Source: Endocalyx cinctus (taxonomy: Eukaryota > Ascomycota > Sordariomycetes > Amphisphaeriales > Apiosporaceae). From it: 64,000 nt of DNA. The DNA lies in the NCBI GenBank assembly GCA_001600455.1, contig BCKC01000001.1:1080441-1144440 (forward strand), given 5' to 3'. Made by a program: the position numbers and the translations under genes. How positions within the stretch are numbered: position 1 is the stretch's first letter; each line of letters begins with the position of its first letter. Of the stretch, positions 35,362 through 44,601 are shown piece after piece. The notes under the pieces were generated by a model. That model did no database searches, was not told where the DNA came from, and saw only the letters and a list, made by a program, of their open reading frames with translations.

Positions 35362-36650
35362 CTATAGGCATACGTCGACCGAGTTCGAATGATAAAAGTC
35401 GAATGCCTGTACCACAGCTTGGGCGTACGCAAGTGCAGCGAATAAAACAAATATATGCATGAGTTGGTGACTGGCGCCCCAAATATCAAAACGCCGAGGA
35501 TACCAGCGTTCTGGAAACTGCGACCTCGTTAATATTTTATAACCAAAACCTAGCTGAACATCGCACATGCCTTGTAGGAATATAATGCCACCGCCGTCCC
35601 ATTCAGAAGCGCTGTGAGCATTATCCAGTCGAGACCGATCCTTTGACGCTGTTTCACTATCCCAAACCTTATGATACCGTGGAGGATCGGTAAGCAGAAA
35701 GACCCGAAACCGAAAGCGCCGAACAAGGTGGCACGCACATGTCCCAAATGAGGGCCACCTATCGAGGGGTGGAAGGTCGCGAGGGAGCACAAAAAGGCGA
35801 GGATGGTAATTCCAGCCCAGTAGACTATCCTGACGATGGACTCGCAGGGGAAGCCATAGTAGATTAGTGGAACGGTGGAGCCCCACATCAACAGGAGAAT
35901 GCCCTGATAGTCGAACTTGATGCCGAGGAGGTACCAGCCCTCGCTATGGCACATAAAAGTGTGAAACCTGACTAAATTAGGCTAGATTAGAGCGTATAAG
36001 AAGCTCATAGGATAGTAACCTACAAGAAGGAGAGTAAGAAACATACAGCGACTCCGATAAAGTAGACACTGGAGACGAGAATTTCTGCCGTAGTAGCGAG
36101 TTGTATGCGGGGCGGGATTTCGATGTGGAAGACATAGACCGGAAGGGCTATGAACAGGATCATGCCGATAACATGCGAATATATATTTACTACTCATCCG
36201 AATATCAGCGAATTTGACCATCTCATCGTCAAGCACGAAGGTGGCCGCACCAGTGTCATTATGTACATAGAACCAGCTCCGGAAGCATTCCAGCGCCGAA
36301 GCTCCTTCTTTTCGATATCCGGTCTGCAAGTGCTCGCTTCCGTTCCTATACGACGTCGCTTGTAAGAAAAAGCCTGGGTAAGCTTTCCCGTAGCCATTTC
36401 ATGGAGCACTTACTGGCGCCACGCAGCTATTTGTGTGCATAGAGGAAGTCAGAGTCGCGTCGCAAGTAAAAACTACAGCTCTCTAGGATCTTGAGAAAAC
36501 CTTACACAAATCTTTCCATTCGAGCAGTTTTATCGTATACTCCGTTGAATCAACATCACTGTCGTGATCATCGTAATTGGATGTATTAACTCGCGTCTGC
36601 TGGGTGACTCCCTCTGCTCGCCGATATCGCATCCCTCGCGCGAAATCCAT
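35362..36650 (-). CDS. PAQR family seven-TM protein (adiponectin-receptor/Izh-like)
   Basis: Membrane protein of the PAQR/haemolysin-III superfamily; yeast Izh proteins act in sterol and zinc homeostasis. Six exons: 36650-36506, 36426-36414, 36345-36251, 36189-36024, 35967-35571 and 35517-35362; total 972 bases, 323 residues. The second exon is only 13 bases. The signature runs from LLEWKDL through NGSEHLQTGYR and YVHNDTVNIYSHVIG. The metal-site motifs are FHTFMCHSE and the C-terminal ASHQLMHIF, and PERWYPRRFDIWGASHQ is typical of the family. The last intron fits best with a GC donor (AAG|GCATGT). The only in-frame GT alternative has a weak donor (GTTCAG) and adds four residues. No single open frame exceeds half the gene, so it is easily missed. 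The gene ends 68 bases from the convergent permease. Confidence 0.87.
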
Positions 36651-37485
36651 ATTGCTCCTTTCGAAGGCCTAATAGCCTTAGAGGTGCTGTCGTGATAGTT
36701 TCTCGTGTATAACTCGCACCTTTTCATGCCTAAAAGCATACGGAGCAGATTAAGGAAAGAGGTAAATGAAAATCGCTAAAGTACGGGACACGATACAGAA
36801 GTTGCACATCTTCAGGACCAGGGGTTAGGTTAGACAGGGGCAGGTAGACAGGGACAGGTAACGAATGCCCCACCGTTACAATACAGAGCCCTCTCTGCCC
36901 CCATAGTAATTGCCGATTAACACGGACTCGGGCCCTGCCGGTAAAACCTCCAGCAGTTTCGAATCGTAATATAGCGGGCCAAAATCACAAAATGGAAAAA
37001 TATATCTCACGTCGCTCATCCTATGTAAGTTGCACTACTAGTGTTGTCTGCTTTAAACATTCCTATCATATATATATATATATATATACGAACCTCAGAT
37101 ACCCTCAAATTCGTAACCTAGCTTGTTGGAGTATTCGTGATCAACAGAACAAAATGAAACAACATTGAGCGTTTAACGCGAAAAACGATTAAATTAGGAT
37201 CCTGTTGAAGAACCTGACTACAGTCTAAATAAATAACAGAAGTAACGGTTGAAACCAACTTCCACCACCCTCTTCCCAGCAACAAAACACAAGTATGCAT
37301 GCACTCATGTTGAATGAATACCGCTTCTTCCTCATACTATCAAAGGACGATCTCAGAATACAGCTAGAAACCCCAAACTTCTCCCATTTTCAAGTTTGCA
37401 AAGCCTAATATCAATAGCCTATGCGACGGTAGGGCTTTCAAAGTGAAACCCGTACGCATTGTGCTCATTATTAGACAGTATTCCG
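36651..37485. other. Intergenic with an (AT)n microsatellite
   Basis: Contains an alternating AT run at about 37069-37087 and a short imperfect GACAGGGGCAGGTA-type repeat near 36833-36860. It includes the PAQR promoter and the 3' region of the zinc-finger gene. No gene seen. Confidence 0.5.
37069..37087. repeat. (AT)n microsatellite
   Basis: About nine perfect AT dinucleotides in an intergenic spacer. Confidence 0.8.
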
Positions 37486-39427
37486 CTACCGACGCCCATA
37501 GAAATGTCGTCGTTGATGTCTTAGCAATTTGCCTGGGGCTATACGTTTCTGGCAGAATTGACAGGTAACTTTGTTCTTTTCGCAATAATATTCTTGATGA
37601 CCTCTTAAGTTTCCCGGGCCTATACGTTCCTGGCAGAATTGACAAGTAATTTTGTTCTGTTCGCAATAATACTCTTGATGATCTCTCAAGTGTCCCGGGC
37701 TCATACGTTCCTGGCAGAATTGACAGGTAACTTTGTTCTGCTCACAGCGATACTTTTCGTGATATTCCAAGGCTCCCGGGCCCATACGTTCCTGGCAGAA
37801 TTGACAGGTAACTTTGTTCTGCTCACAGTCATACTCTTGGTGATATTCCAAGGCTCCCGGGCCCATACGTTCCTGGCAGAATTGACAGGTAACTTTGTTC
37901 TGCTCACAGCGATACTTTTCGTGATATTCCAAGGCTCCCGGGCCCATACGTTCCTGGCAGAATTGACAGGTAACTTTGTTCTGCTCACAGTCATACTCTT
38001 GGTGATATTCCAAGGCTCCCGGGCCCATACGTTCCTGGCAGAATTGACAGGTAACTTTGGTCTGCTCACAGTCATGCTCTTGGTGATGTTTGATAGCATT
38101 ATATCTCATACGCTCGTGACAAAATCTGCATGACGCAAGTCTCTTCCTACAGGCAGATTCTCGGTGATAGGAGATTGAGTCAGGATGAAATTCGTTTTGG
38201 CAGAATTGACATGTAACCTTCGCAGCTCGAGGTTGGGAAGATGCCGCTTTAAAACCGTGATGATGTTCTTCGTAATGTTTGATCAATGCAGATTGCATAA
38301 AGAATCCTTTCCCTGCTTTCCTCTTACATCCCTCGACGTCACATGGGAAGGGGGACCAGTCGTGTTCGTTTTTCATGTGAGAAGTGTAATCGGATTGTTT
38401 AGCAAATGGTCGCTTCTCATTCCTCTCGAGGAGGGGCAAATCGTGAAACGCGTCATCCCGATAAAACTCGCACCCTGGGACATTGCAAACGGCAACCGCA
38501 TAAAATGGAATTGGTCGTGATGGGGACAGAATTGCCAACTGATCTGGACTGTATTTATGAAAGACTCGTAGGTGCTGAATGAGATTGTCCTTTCTTTTGA
38601 AGGCATTTTTCCCCTTATATGTATTGCATTCATGACAGGGAAATCTGGATTCAATAGGTGGCTGTAGAGTTCGGATATGACGTTTAAGCGACGAAAGTTT
38701 TGAGAACGATTTCTCACATTTGCACTTGAAAGGATGCTTCCAGCTGACAACAGAATGGCCTCGCGCGTGGGGTCTAGACTTGTGATTCTCCAATTCGTCT
38801 TCGGACTTGAATTCTAGGCGACAGTCAAGCAAATCACATTGGAAAGAAGTGTGGTTCTGAGAATTCGATACAACTTCCTGGGTTGTGTGAGAACTTGAAC
38901 TAGCTTCACCAAATTCGACGCCAATATCAGTCTCATCAGGATGTATGGAAGTCTCTGTGGTCTGTAGGGTGTAATCCTCCATAACATCATCCTCAATTAG
39001 GAAGGTGGGGTCCTGGAGTGTGCTGGCCAATTGCAGGTCGCCAGCACTGTTATGCATGAAAATTAGTATCCAATTAAACAAGTAGGATTGGATTTCTTAC
39101 CCAGTAATCTGTGGCCAATCGATATGATGTTTTATCCGATGATCTTGTTCAGAGAATAATTGTAGTTTCAGCGCCCGCCTGCACCCTAATGATTAGTAAC
39201 CGCGAAAAAAAAAATCACCCATCAAAGTCCAGCACATTGGGAGTGCCGCCAGTTGCTAAGGTCTTAGGGAAGCCCTCGCTAGGTGAATTCTGCTGAATCG
39301 AACCCTCCGCCGGATATGGTTTCAAGAGTTGAGCCGGATTGATCGTATCAAAAGGATAGTCTTCTTCTTCCATAAATGGTAAAGAGGAGTCAGGGATAAA
39401 GTCGCTCATATTGCCGTTCGGAAGCAC
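37486..39427 (-). CDS. Zinc-finger protein with C2H2-like fingers and a tandem C2HC array
   Basis: Start MLPNGNMSDF at 39427; exon 1 is 39427-39219 and the long final exon 39046-37486 (589 residues together). A possible 78-base middle exon (39178-39101) keeps frame and would add 26 residues. The N-terminal 130 residues are acidic and Ser/Thr-rich, like an activation or disordered region. C2H2-like fingers follow (FQCDLLDC, FKCKCEKSFS, FPCHECNTYK, FPCDVEGCKRK). A degenerate finger (KVTCQFCQNEFHPDS) leads into eight 27-residue units of pattern C-x2-C-x11-H-x4-C (CQFCQERMGPGALEYH core). The last unit lacks the final Cys and ends in RRHFYGRR. The middle units are nearly identical to each other. 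Function unknown: DNA binding, RNA binding or protein recognition are possible. C2HC fingers of this spacing are known in other eukaryotic proteins, but I do not recognise an orthologue. Confidence 0.82.
37551..38198 (-). repeat. 81-bp tandem coding repeat, eight units, with a 162-bp higher-order unit
   Basis: Period 81 bases, seen from the recurring GGCAGAATTGACAGG (+ strand) at 37551, 37632, 37713, 37794, 37875, 37956 and 38037, with a diverged unit from about 38118. The block 37713-37874 is identical to 37875-38036 by eye, so the central part is a perfect double copy of a two-unit module. Units alternate between a YHQEYDC and a YHEKYRC version. Confidence 0.93.
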
Positions 39428-39915
39428 TAGTGCTTGAGTAGATTTGACGGTTTGAAATATACGAACAATATCTTTTTACGAGGAAGAAAAAGGCGATGGT
39501 AAGTAGTAAAGAAAGGGGAAAGGAAAATGAAAAGAGAGAAAAGGTATAAAATTAACGAGAAGGGTGGAAAGGTGGAAAGTACTCCACCTTAACCAATTAC
39601 TTCATCTACGCGGATAACGTCAGCGTAGTGTTCACAGCCAATGAGCGACTCTCTCGCATATGATCTGTCAATACAACTTCATCTATTGCACCCTATCATT
39701 GACAGGAGTGTATTCTTATCACTCTACGAGACAGCCAAGCCTACCTAGGTAGTCACCCTATCACAAGTAAGCCGTATAGTTTACAAAAAGCTAAAAGCGG
39801 TATATGAAACAGTATCCTATCATAATTAAGGGCAGCTTTACAGCGACGTGATCCCAACTATACTATTTCAATCAACTAAATCATTAATTACCATATATAA
39901 TTATTCACTGGTCGT
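39428..39915. other. Intergenic
   Basis: Zinc-finger promoter and the 3' end of the amino-acid transporter gene. AT-rich near the transporter stop. No gene seen. Confidence 0.5.
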
Positions 39916-41361
39916 CTAGAAGATGGCGTTGTTACCACAGTCAAAAACCCCACCAATCCCGCTGTCACCGTCAAACAGATCTAACAATTCCGTTACCGCG
40001 GCCCAAATACCGGCCGCGTTAAGAAAGAAGGAGAGGAGGATGAAAAAGGAATTAACAACCGTTAAGGACGTCTTTCTCCAGTTGTCAAACAAGCGATTCC
40101 AGTTGCTGTGAAACCAGAAAGTGGACGCCAGAAAGAAGGTGAACCACGGGATCACCGTCGCAGCCGTGATGGACAGGACCGAGTCGAAGATCGGGATCAC
40201 GTTGGAGACGATAAAAATGACGATCCAAAAAACGGTAACGCAGGCGATCCAGGTCGCCCAGGACCGGACGCTGCTATCCGTCACCCGGTGAACCGAGCCC
40301 GTCCGGCGCATCGCCGCGACGTACAGGTACTTGCACCCCGTGTGGCCGACGCAGAGCCCCGTCGCCACGACGGCCGGGATGATGATCCCGTACGCGACCT
40401 TGGCCGGCACGGTCGAGGCGGCGCCGAGGATCGGGGACGTCGCCATGTCGCCGGCCAGGCAGTACAGGACGACGGCGATGACGACGTAGAAGGCGGTGCT
40501 GCCGACCTCGAGGCAAGCCAGGCAGAAGCCGAAGTCGCGCGCCGGGTCGACCATCTCGGCCATGTACGAGACGAAGGTAAAATTCCCGCCGTACGCGAAG
40601 ACGATGCGCAGGCAGGCGTTGAGCGCGTCCCGGAAGGTCGGCCGGCCGACGACGACGATCTCTTTCACCCACCCCGCGGGCGCCCCGACGGGACCGGTGA
40701 CGGCGAGGCTGACGAGGACGAGCAGGCAGGCGGCGAGGACGCCGACGGCGTTGGGGATCCCGGCCATGGAGACGAACTTCATCGTCCGCGGCAGCGACGG
40801 GAGGAAGCAGGCGAGGGCGGAGACGAGCAGGAAGACGACGGTGCAGGCGGCGTGGCCGCTGATGGTGTTGAGCGCGACCGAGAGCGTGACGACGGCCGAG
40901 GCGGCGACGAAGACGACCTGGATCATCATCGCGACCGCCGTCGCGCCCTCGAACCAGGCCCCGCCCACGATCCCCGTCATCTCGACGATGCTGACGACGT
41001 GCGGGTGCTTGCGGTAGAACTGCAGCAGCAGGTACGCCGCGTACCACGTGATGGCGCCGATGCCGACGATGGCGATCACGCCGGGCACGATGCCGAGCGT
41101 CTTGAGCGAGGACGGCAGCGAGAGTATGCCGAGGCCTAGCTGGTTCATGAACAGGATCAGGATCGTGTCCCACCTGCCGAGGGTCCGATAACTCTTGTTG
41201 TTCTCCCCGCCCTGGCTGAAGATGTTGCCCTCTTCTACGCCCTCGGCCGGAGCCGCCGGGGAGACGGTGCTCGATTTATCGACGTCATTCTCCGAGCTGC
41301 TTGATTTGTTGGTCTGGTCGTCGTGCTCCGCCGCCTTCGGGGGTTGCTTGGAGAACACCAT
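39916..41361 (-). CDS. Amino-acid transporter, AAAP family (Mtr/AVT-like)
   Basis: Single-exon, GC-rich gene. I take the start at 41361 (MVFSKQPPKA), giving 481 residues. The frame is open to an upstream ATG at 41577, which would add 72 residues with a basic, hydrophobic start (MDLLLHRSALLATFF). The N-terminal 60 residues are hydrophilic. The first TM block is RWDTILILFMNQLGLGILSL, followed by about ten more helices. This block and FAYGGNFTFVSYMAEM resemble the Neurospora Mtr neutral amino-acid permease, an AAAP member, rather than the larger YAT permeases. It should import or compartmentalise amino acids by proton symport. Plasma membrane or vacuole cannot be decided. Its GC-rich codon use makes long antisense open frames. 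Confidence 0.88.
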   Translation of the reverse strand: MVFSKQPPKAAEHDDQTNKSSSSENDVDKSSTVSPAAPAEGVEEGNIFSQGGENNKSYRTLGRWDTILILFMNQLGLGILSLPSSLKTLGIVPGVIAIVGIGAITWYAAYLLLQFYRKHPHVVSIVEMTGIVGGAWFEGATAVAMMIQVVFVAASAVVTLSVALNTISGHAACTVVFLLVSALACFLPSLPRTMKFVSMAGIPNAVGVLAACLLVLVSLAVTGPVGAPAGWVKEIVVVGRPTFRDALNACLRIVFAYGGNFTFVSYMAEMVDPARDFGFCLACLEVGSTAFYVVIAVVLYCLAGDMATSPILGAASTVPAKVAYGIIIPAVVATGLCVGHTGCKYLYVAAMRRTGSVHRVTDSSVRSWATWIACVTVFWIVIFIVSNVIPIFDSVLSITAATVIPWFTFFLASTFWFHSNWNRLFDNWRKTSLTVVNSFFILLSFFLNAAGIWAAVTELLDLFDGDSGIGGVFDCGNNAIF

Positions 41362-44300
41362 TGGCGGGCGATGGGCGTTATCGCGGTATCTTTTCTTTGC
41401 GAGCGAAGTGAGGGATCGTGAAGGAGGATATGACGTGTAAGCTCGAAAAGGGGAGGTTAAGAAACCTGTCAATCGCGGAACCAGCTGTCGATTTAAAGTA
41501 CTTACAGGTCGATATGTTGCGAGAAGAGAAATGAAGAATGTAGCAAGTAAAGCTGACCTGTGAAGTAAGAGGTCCACCGGGTGCCAGCGATGTCGGGCTT
41601 CGTACTTATACTATTCTCATTTTGCCCCTGGTATCAACGGTCGCCCCAGAGTTAGGTAAGCGACTGGACGGAAGCTCTGATCCAGGACATTGTCGCGGTA
41701 TCTTGGCAGGGCAGTCAACGTTGGAGATATGGGGTATAGCGGAGAGGATGCTTCTTCTCCCGCCGAAGGGCACGAGCGCAAATGAAAACCTTGACTTCGA
41801 ATTGCACTGTCGCATCGAGCTGCTGATGAATAAGAAGAGGACCCTTCAATTCGTCAAAATTGGCTGGCGGAGGGCTCTGCGGTGGATGATTCTCATCTCA
41901 GGAGAAATCATTGGTCTTGCTCAATGCACCCCGTGAGTGGATACGAGGTCTTGCGAGCGTAGTTGTTCTTACGTGATAAGTAAGTTGGGGCAATCTCCTT
42001 TGTGTCGTAGATGACAGGGATGGTTTTGCAGATTCCCGCAATTTATTCCAATTCTCCTTGGAATGATCTTTTTGTTTTCTTTTTCAATTGTCACCGGAAC
42101 AAACCATGACAGCATGAATGCCAAGGTGGTACGTCGATCCGATATGACCAGCTTATTACAGCTTAGATCGAGATGAGGCTCTTTTATGTCAGAACCCTAA
42201 CTGACTCTACGGGAACGATACGGCGGAGGAAATGATATGCATGATGCGGGCATAATTAGCTAAATATGTCAACATAGCGGCCCTGATTAATACTACCCAG
42301 ATATTATTCATTCAATTCCTAATTATATACGCACCGTCAGAGTAAGTAAAACGAGAACCCTTACTGTTTAAGGGGGGGGAAAAAAACTTTTTTTTCTGTT
42401 TCTTTTCGCCGCCGTTAATTTTCCGATTCATCCGAGCCCCATAATTAAGGGTCAACCCGGTAGGGTGGGGCGTTTAACCATCTCGTGAGCGTCCGTTTAA
42501 AGATTCTTTTACGTAGAAAAATGGAGTCAAAGACTCGGCGTGTTGTTTTCTTACATAGCAGAAATACCGGGCCGTGTAATGGGTGGAGTGCCTGAGAGGG
42601 TAAGGTGGAGTGAGATTCTCGTCTTTGACGTTATAAGAACCAAAATCTCTTTCTAGCATCATTCCATGGTTGTTTCCAACCGTGGCCGCACTGACTCTTC
42701 CAGGTGGTCTTGGTTAGAAACGAAGCTGCTAGATTGGTGCGGAACACAGAATTCCTGAGATATTTTCCCATCCGCCGTTCTACTTTCTCCCAGGTTGAAT
42801 TAATCATTACATAAAGCAGCATATCCGCTTGGTCTTATTCTCAAACCATCCGGCATCGGTACCCTGTCAGCCCGCGCTTCGTCAGGTCAAGCCCATGACT
42901 TGCCCGAAGACAATTTCTTTTTTTTATAGTACTTATACTTATAACTCTTATTACCCTGGCGATAGCTCGGGGATATTGCGCATTCATAGGGATTGGTTCC
43001 GGTAACTGATTCAGCGACAGCCCCAGTTTTGCAAGGTCATCGCTAGCTGAATCACCTCCAAGTTGTCTTTAATCTCCGTATTCTCTATATCTCCCATTCA
43101 TTAAAAGTCTTGAACTGGATAAGGCTGCTATAAGCTGCGACTCTCTGTCTTACTCTTTCGAATGCTCGTCAACTAACCCAACACTAAGTCTACCTCTTGC
43201 AGCTCGTGTACCTCCTAGTCTGTCCTTTTCACTAGTCTAAACGATTTTCTATACGCTACTCCATCTCTCCATTTGACCTACACAACTCCGTAAAAATCTA
43301 GATAACTAGAATGGGATTTACTAGACACTTGTTGGTAGTATCGGCAAGCCAGGCAGGCGAGGTTTTGACTATACGGAGCGGTTTGAAATATATATCCATA
43401 TGCTCCTAGGAGCATTGATGTATCCAATCTTTCATCAAGCTGGTATCAACCTAGTCAGTGTCAATGCGACGTACAAAACCTTGCAGACGGCCTTATTCAT
43501 TAGCTGAAGATGTGATTCGTAGCCGTAACGTCTCCAGAAATTTCTCGCCGATATCTATAGATAGCACAGCCAATGTCCATCTCCTCTTCTTGCGATTTCA
43601 ATAAAGTTGGATCTGCACTGATCGGCTAAAGAGGAGTTTCTATCCAAGAAGTAATGTTGTTGAAGCCATGCAGATAGTGTTTGGTGATCCGGATATAGCA
43701 CGGATCAGCATGACGAAACAGTTCTGGCCAGGAGATACGTTCGACGTCCAGATCATCGCCAACGCCCAGATGCTGCTGACGAGTTGTCTCTTGAGAGAAA
43801 AGCATAACAGTTGTATATTTTTCTTTTCCATCGCCAATCTCAAAGTTAGTCCTAAGCTTGGTGTCAGGGAAAACTGCTTCGAGGTTGCACAGATCCGCAA
43901 CCCCCTTCTTGCGACAAAATTTCCGGCGCCGATGGTGACATCATCTTCGGTTATAAAAGTAAGTAATAGGAATTTTTTTTTTTTTTACTAATGATCAAAT
44001 CATTAAAAATTATCATAATCGCATCATCGTAACTTTCAGATAATCACCAATCCTGGCTCGGCACTGTAGATACTTGTAGAGAAGGCAATTGTTAACATGG
44101 CATTTATTGATTACGAAAAGTAACCGATTGGCCTCTATTCAGCTTCCCCTAATTAGAATAAATATCTCTACTTAAGTGAGTATTGATATGGCGAAAGCAA
44201 GAGTAAGATTTTAGGTCTTCTAACGCAGATAAGTGGATGTAGGTAGGCAAGTAGGGTAGGGTAGGGTAAGTATCTGCATATATCTACGGGTATTAGGTAC

Positions 44301-44601
44301 TAATTATACTATCATGCATAGGGCTGACGAGGTTCTAAATCCTTTTACTGCTTCCCCGCTAAATCTAAGTCTAATCCTTTATGGCGGCGACGTCGACGAC
44401 CTTTATTTTCATTGGCTGCTCGAAAAAAGGCAACTTATGAGGCATCTGGTCTAGCATCGGCTAACCAGTCCGCCTGGCTGCCTAGCTGCCAGGCAGCTCA
44501 GGGTAACTTGATCATCGCGCAAAACTCTACCTTAAGAGTCAGTATCCGGTATAACCTAAAATATATACAATAAGTAACGAGGAAAAAAAAAGTTGTTCGT
44601 T
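41362..44601. other. Long intergenic region
   Basis: About 3.2 kb between the transporter and the divergently transcribed HET gene. The only suggestive element is an open frame without a start codon on the - strand at 43626-43940, listed separately. A GTAGG-rich patch lies at about 44235-44270 and a poly-T run at 43973-43985. The ORF on the + strand at 43668-43991 resembles nothing known. Confidence 0.4.
43626..43940 (-). pseudogene. Possible gene relic or unrecognised exon
   Basis: On the - strand 104 codons are open up to a TAG at 43628-43626. The frame has no Met start and opens just after a TGA at 43943-43941. It reads like coding sequence (KKGVADLCNLEAVF, FEIGDGKEKYTTVMLFSQ, ELFRHADPCYIRITKHY), but I cannot assign a family. 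The other two - strand frames are also partly open, which weakens the case. It could be a final exon of an unresolved gene, a decayed gene, or chance. Confidence 0.2.

Noticed and set aside
37639..38133. 164-codon + strand frame with perfect internal repeats
   Set aside because: It is open only because the 81-bp coding repeat of the zinc-finger gene has no stop in this frame; the other strand has the zinc ligands.
37551..38198. CRISPR-like regular repeats
   Set aside because: The repeats are contiguous coding units without unique spacers, in a eukaryotic gene.
40108..41139. 343-codon antisense frame in the amino-acid transporter
   Set aside because: Composition (D, R, G and A runs) is typical of a GC-rich shadow frame; the transporter strand has clear membrane helices. 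The 299-codon shadow at 40274-41173 is rejected likewise.
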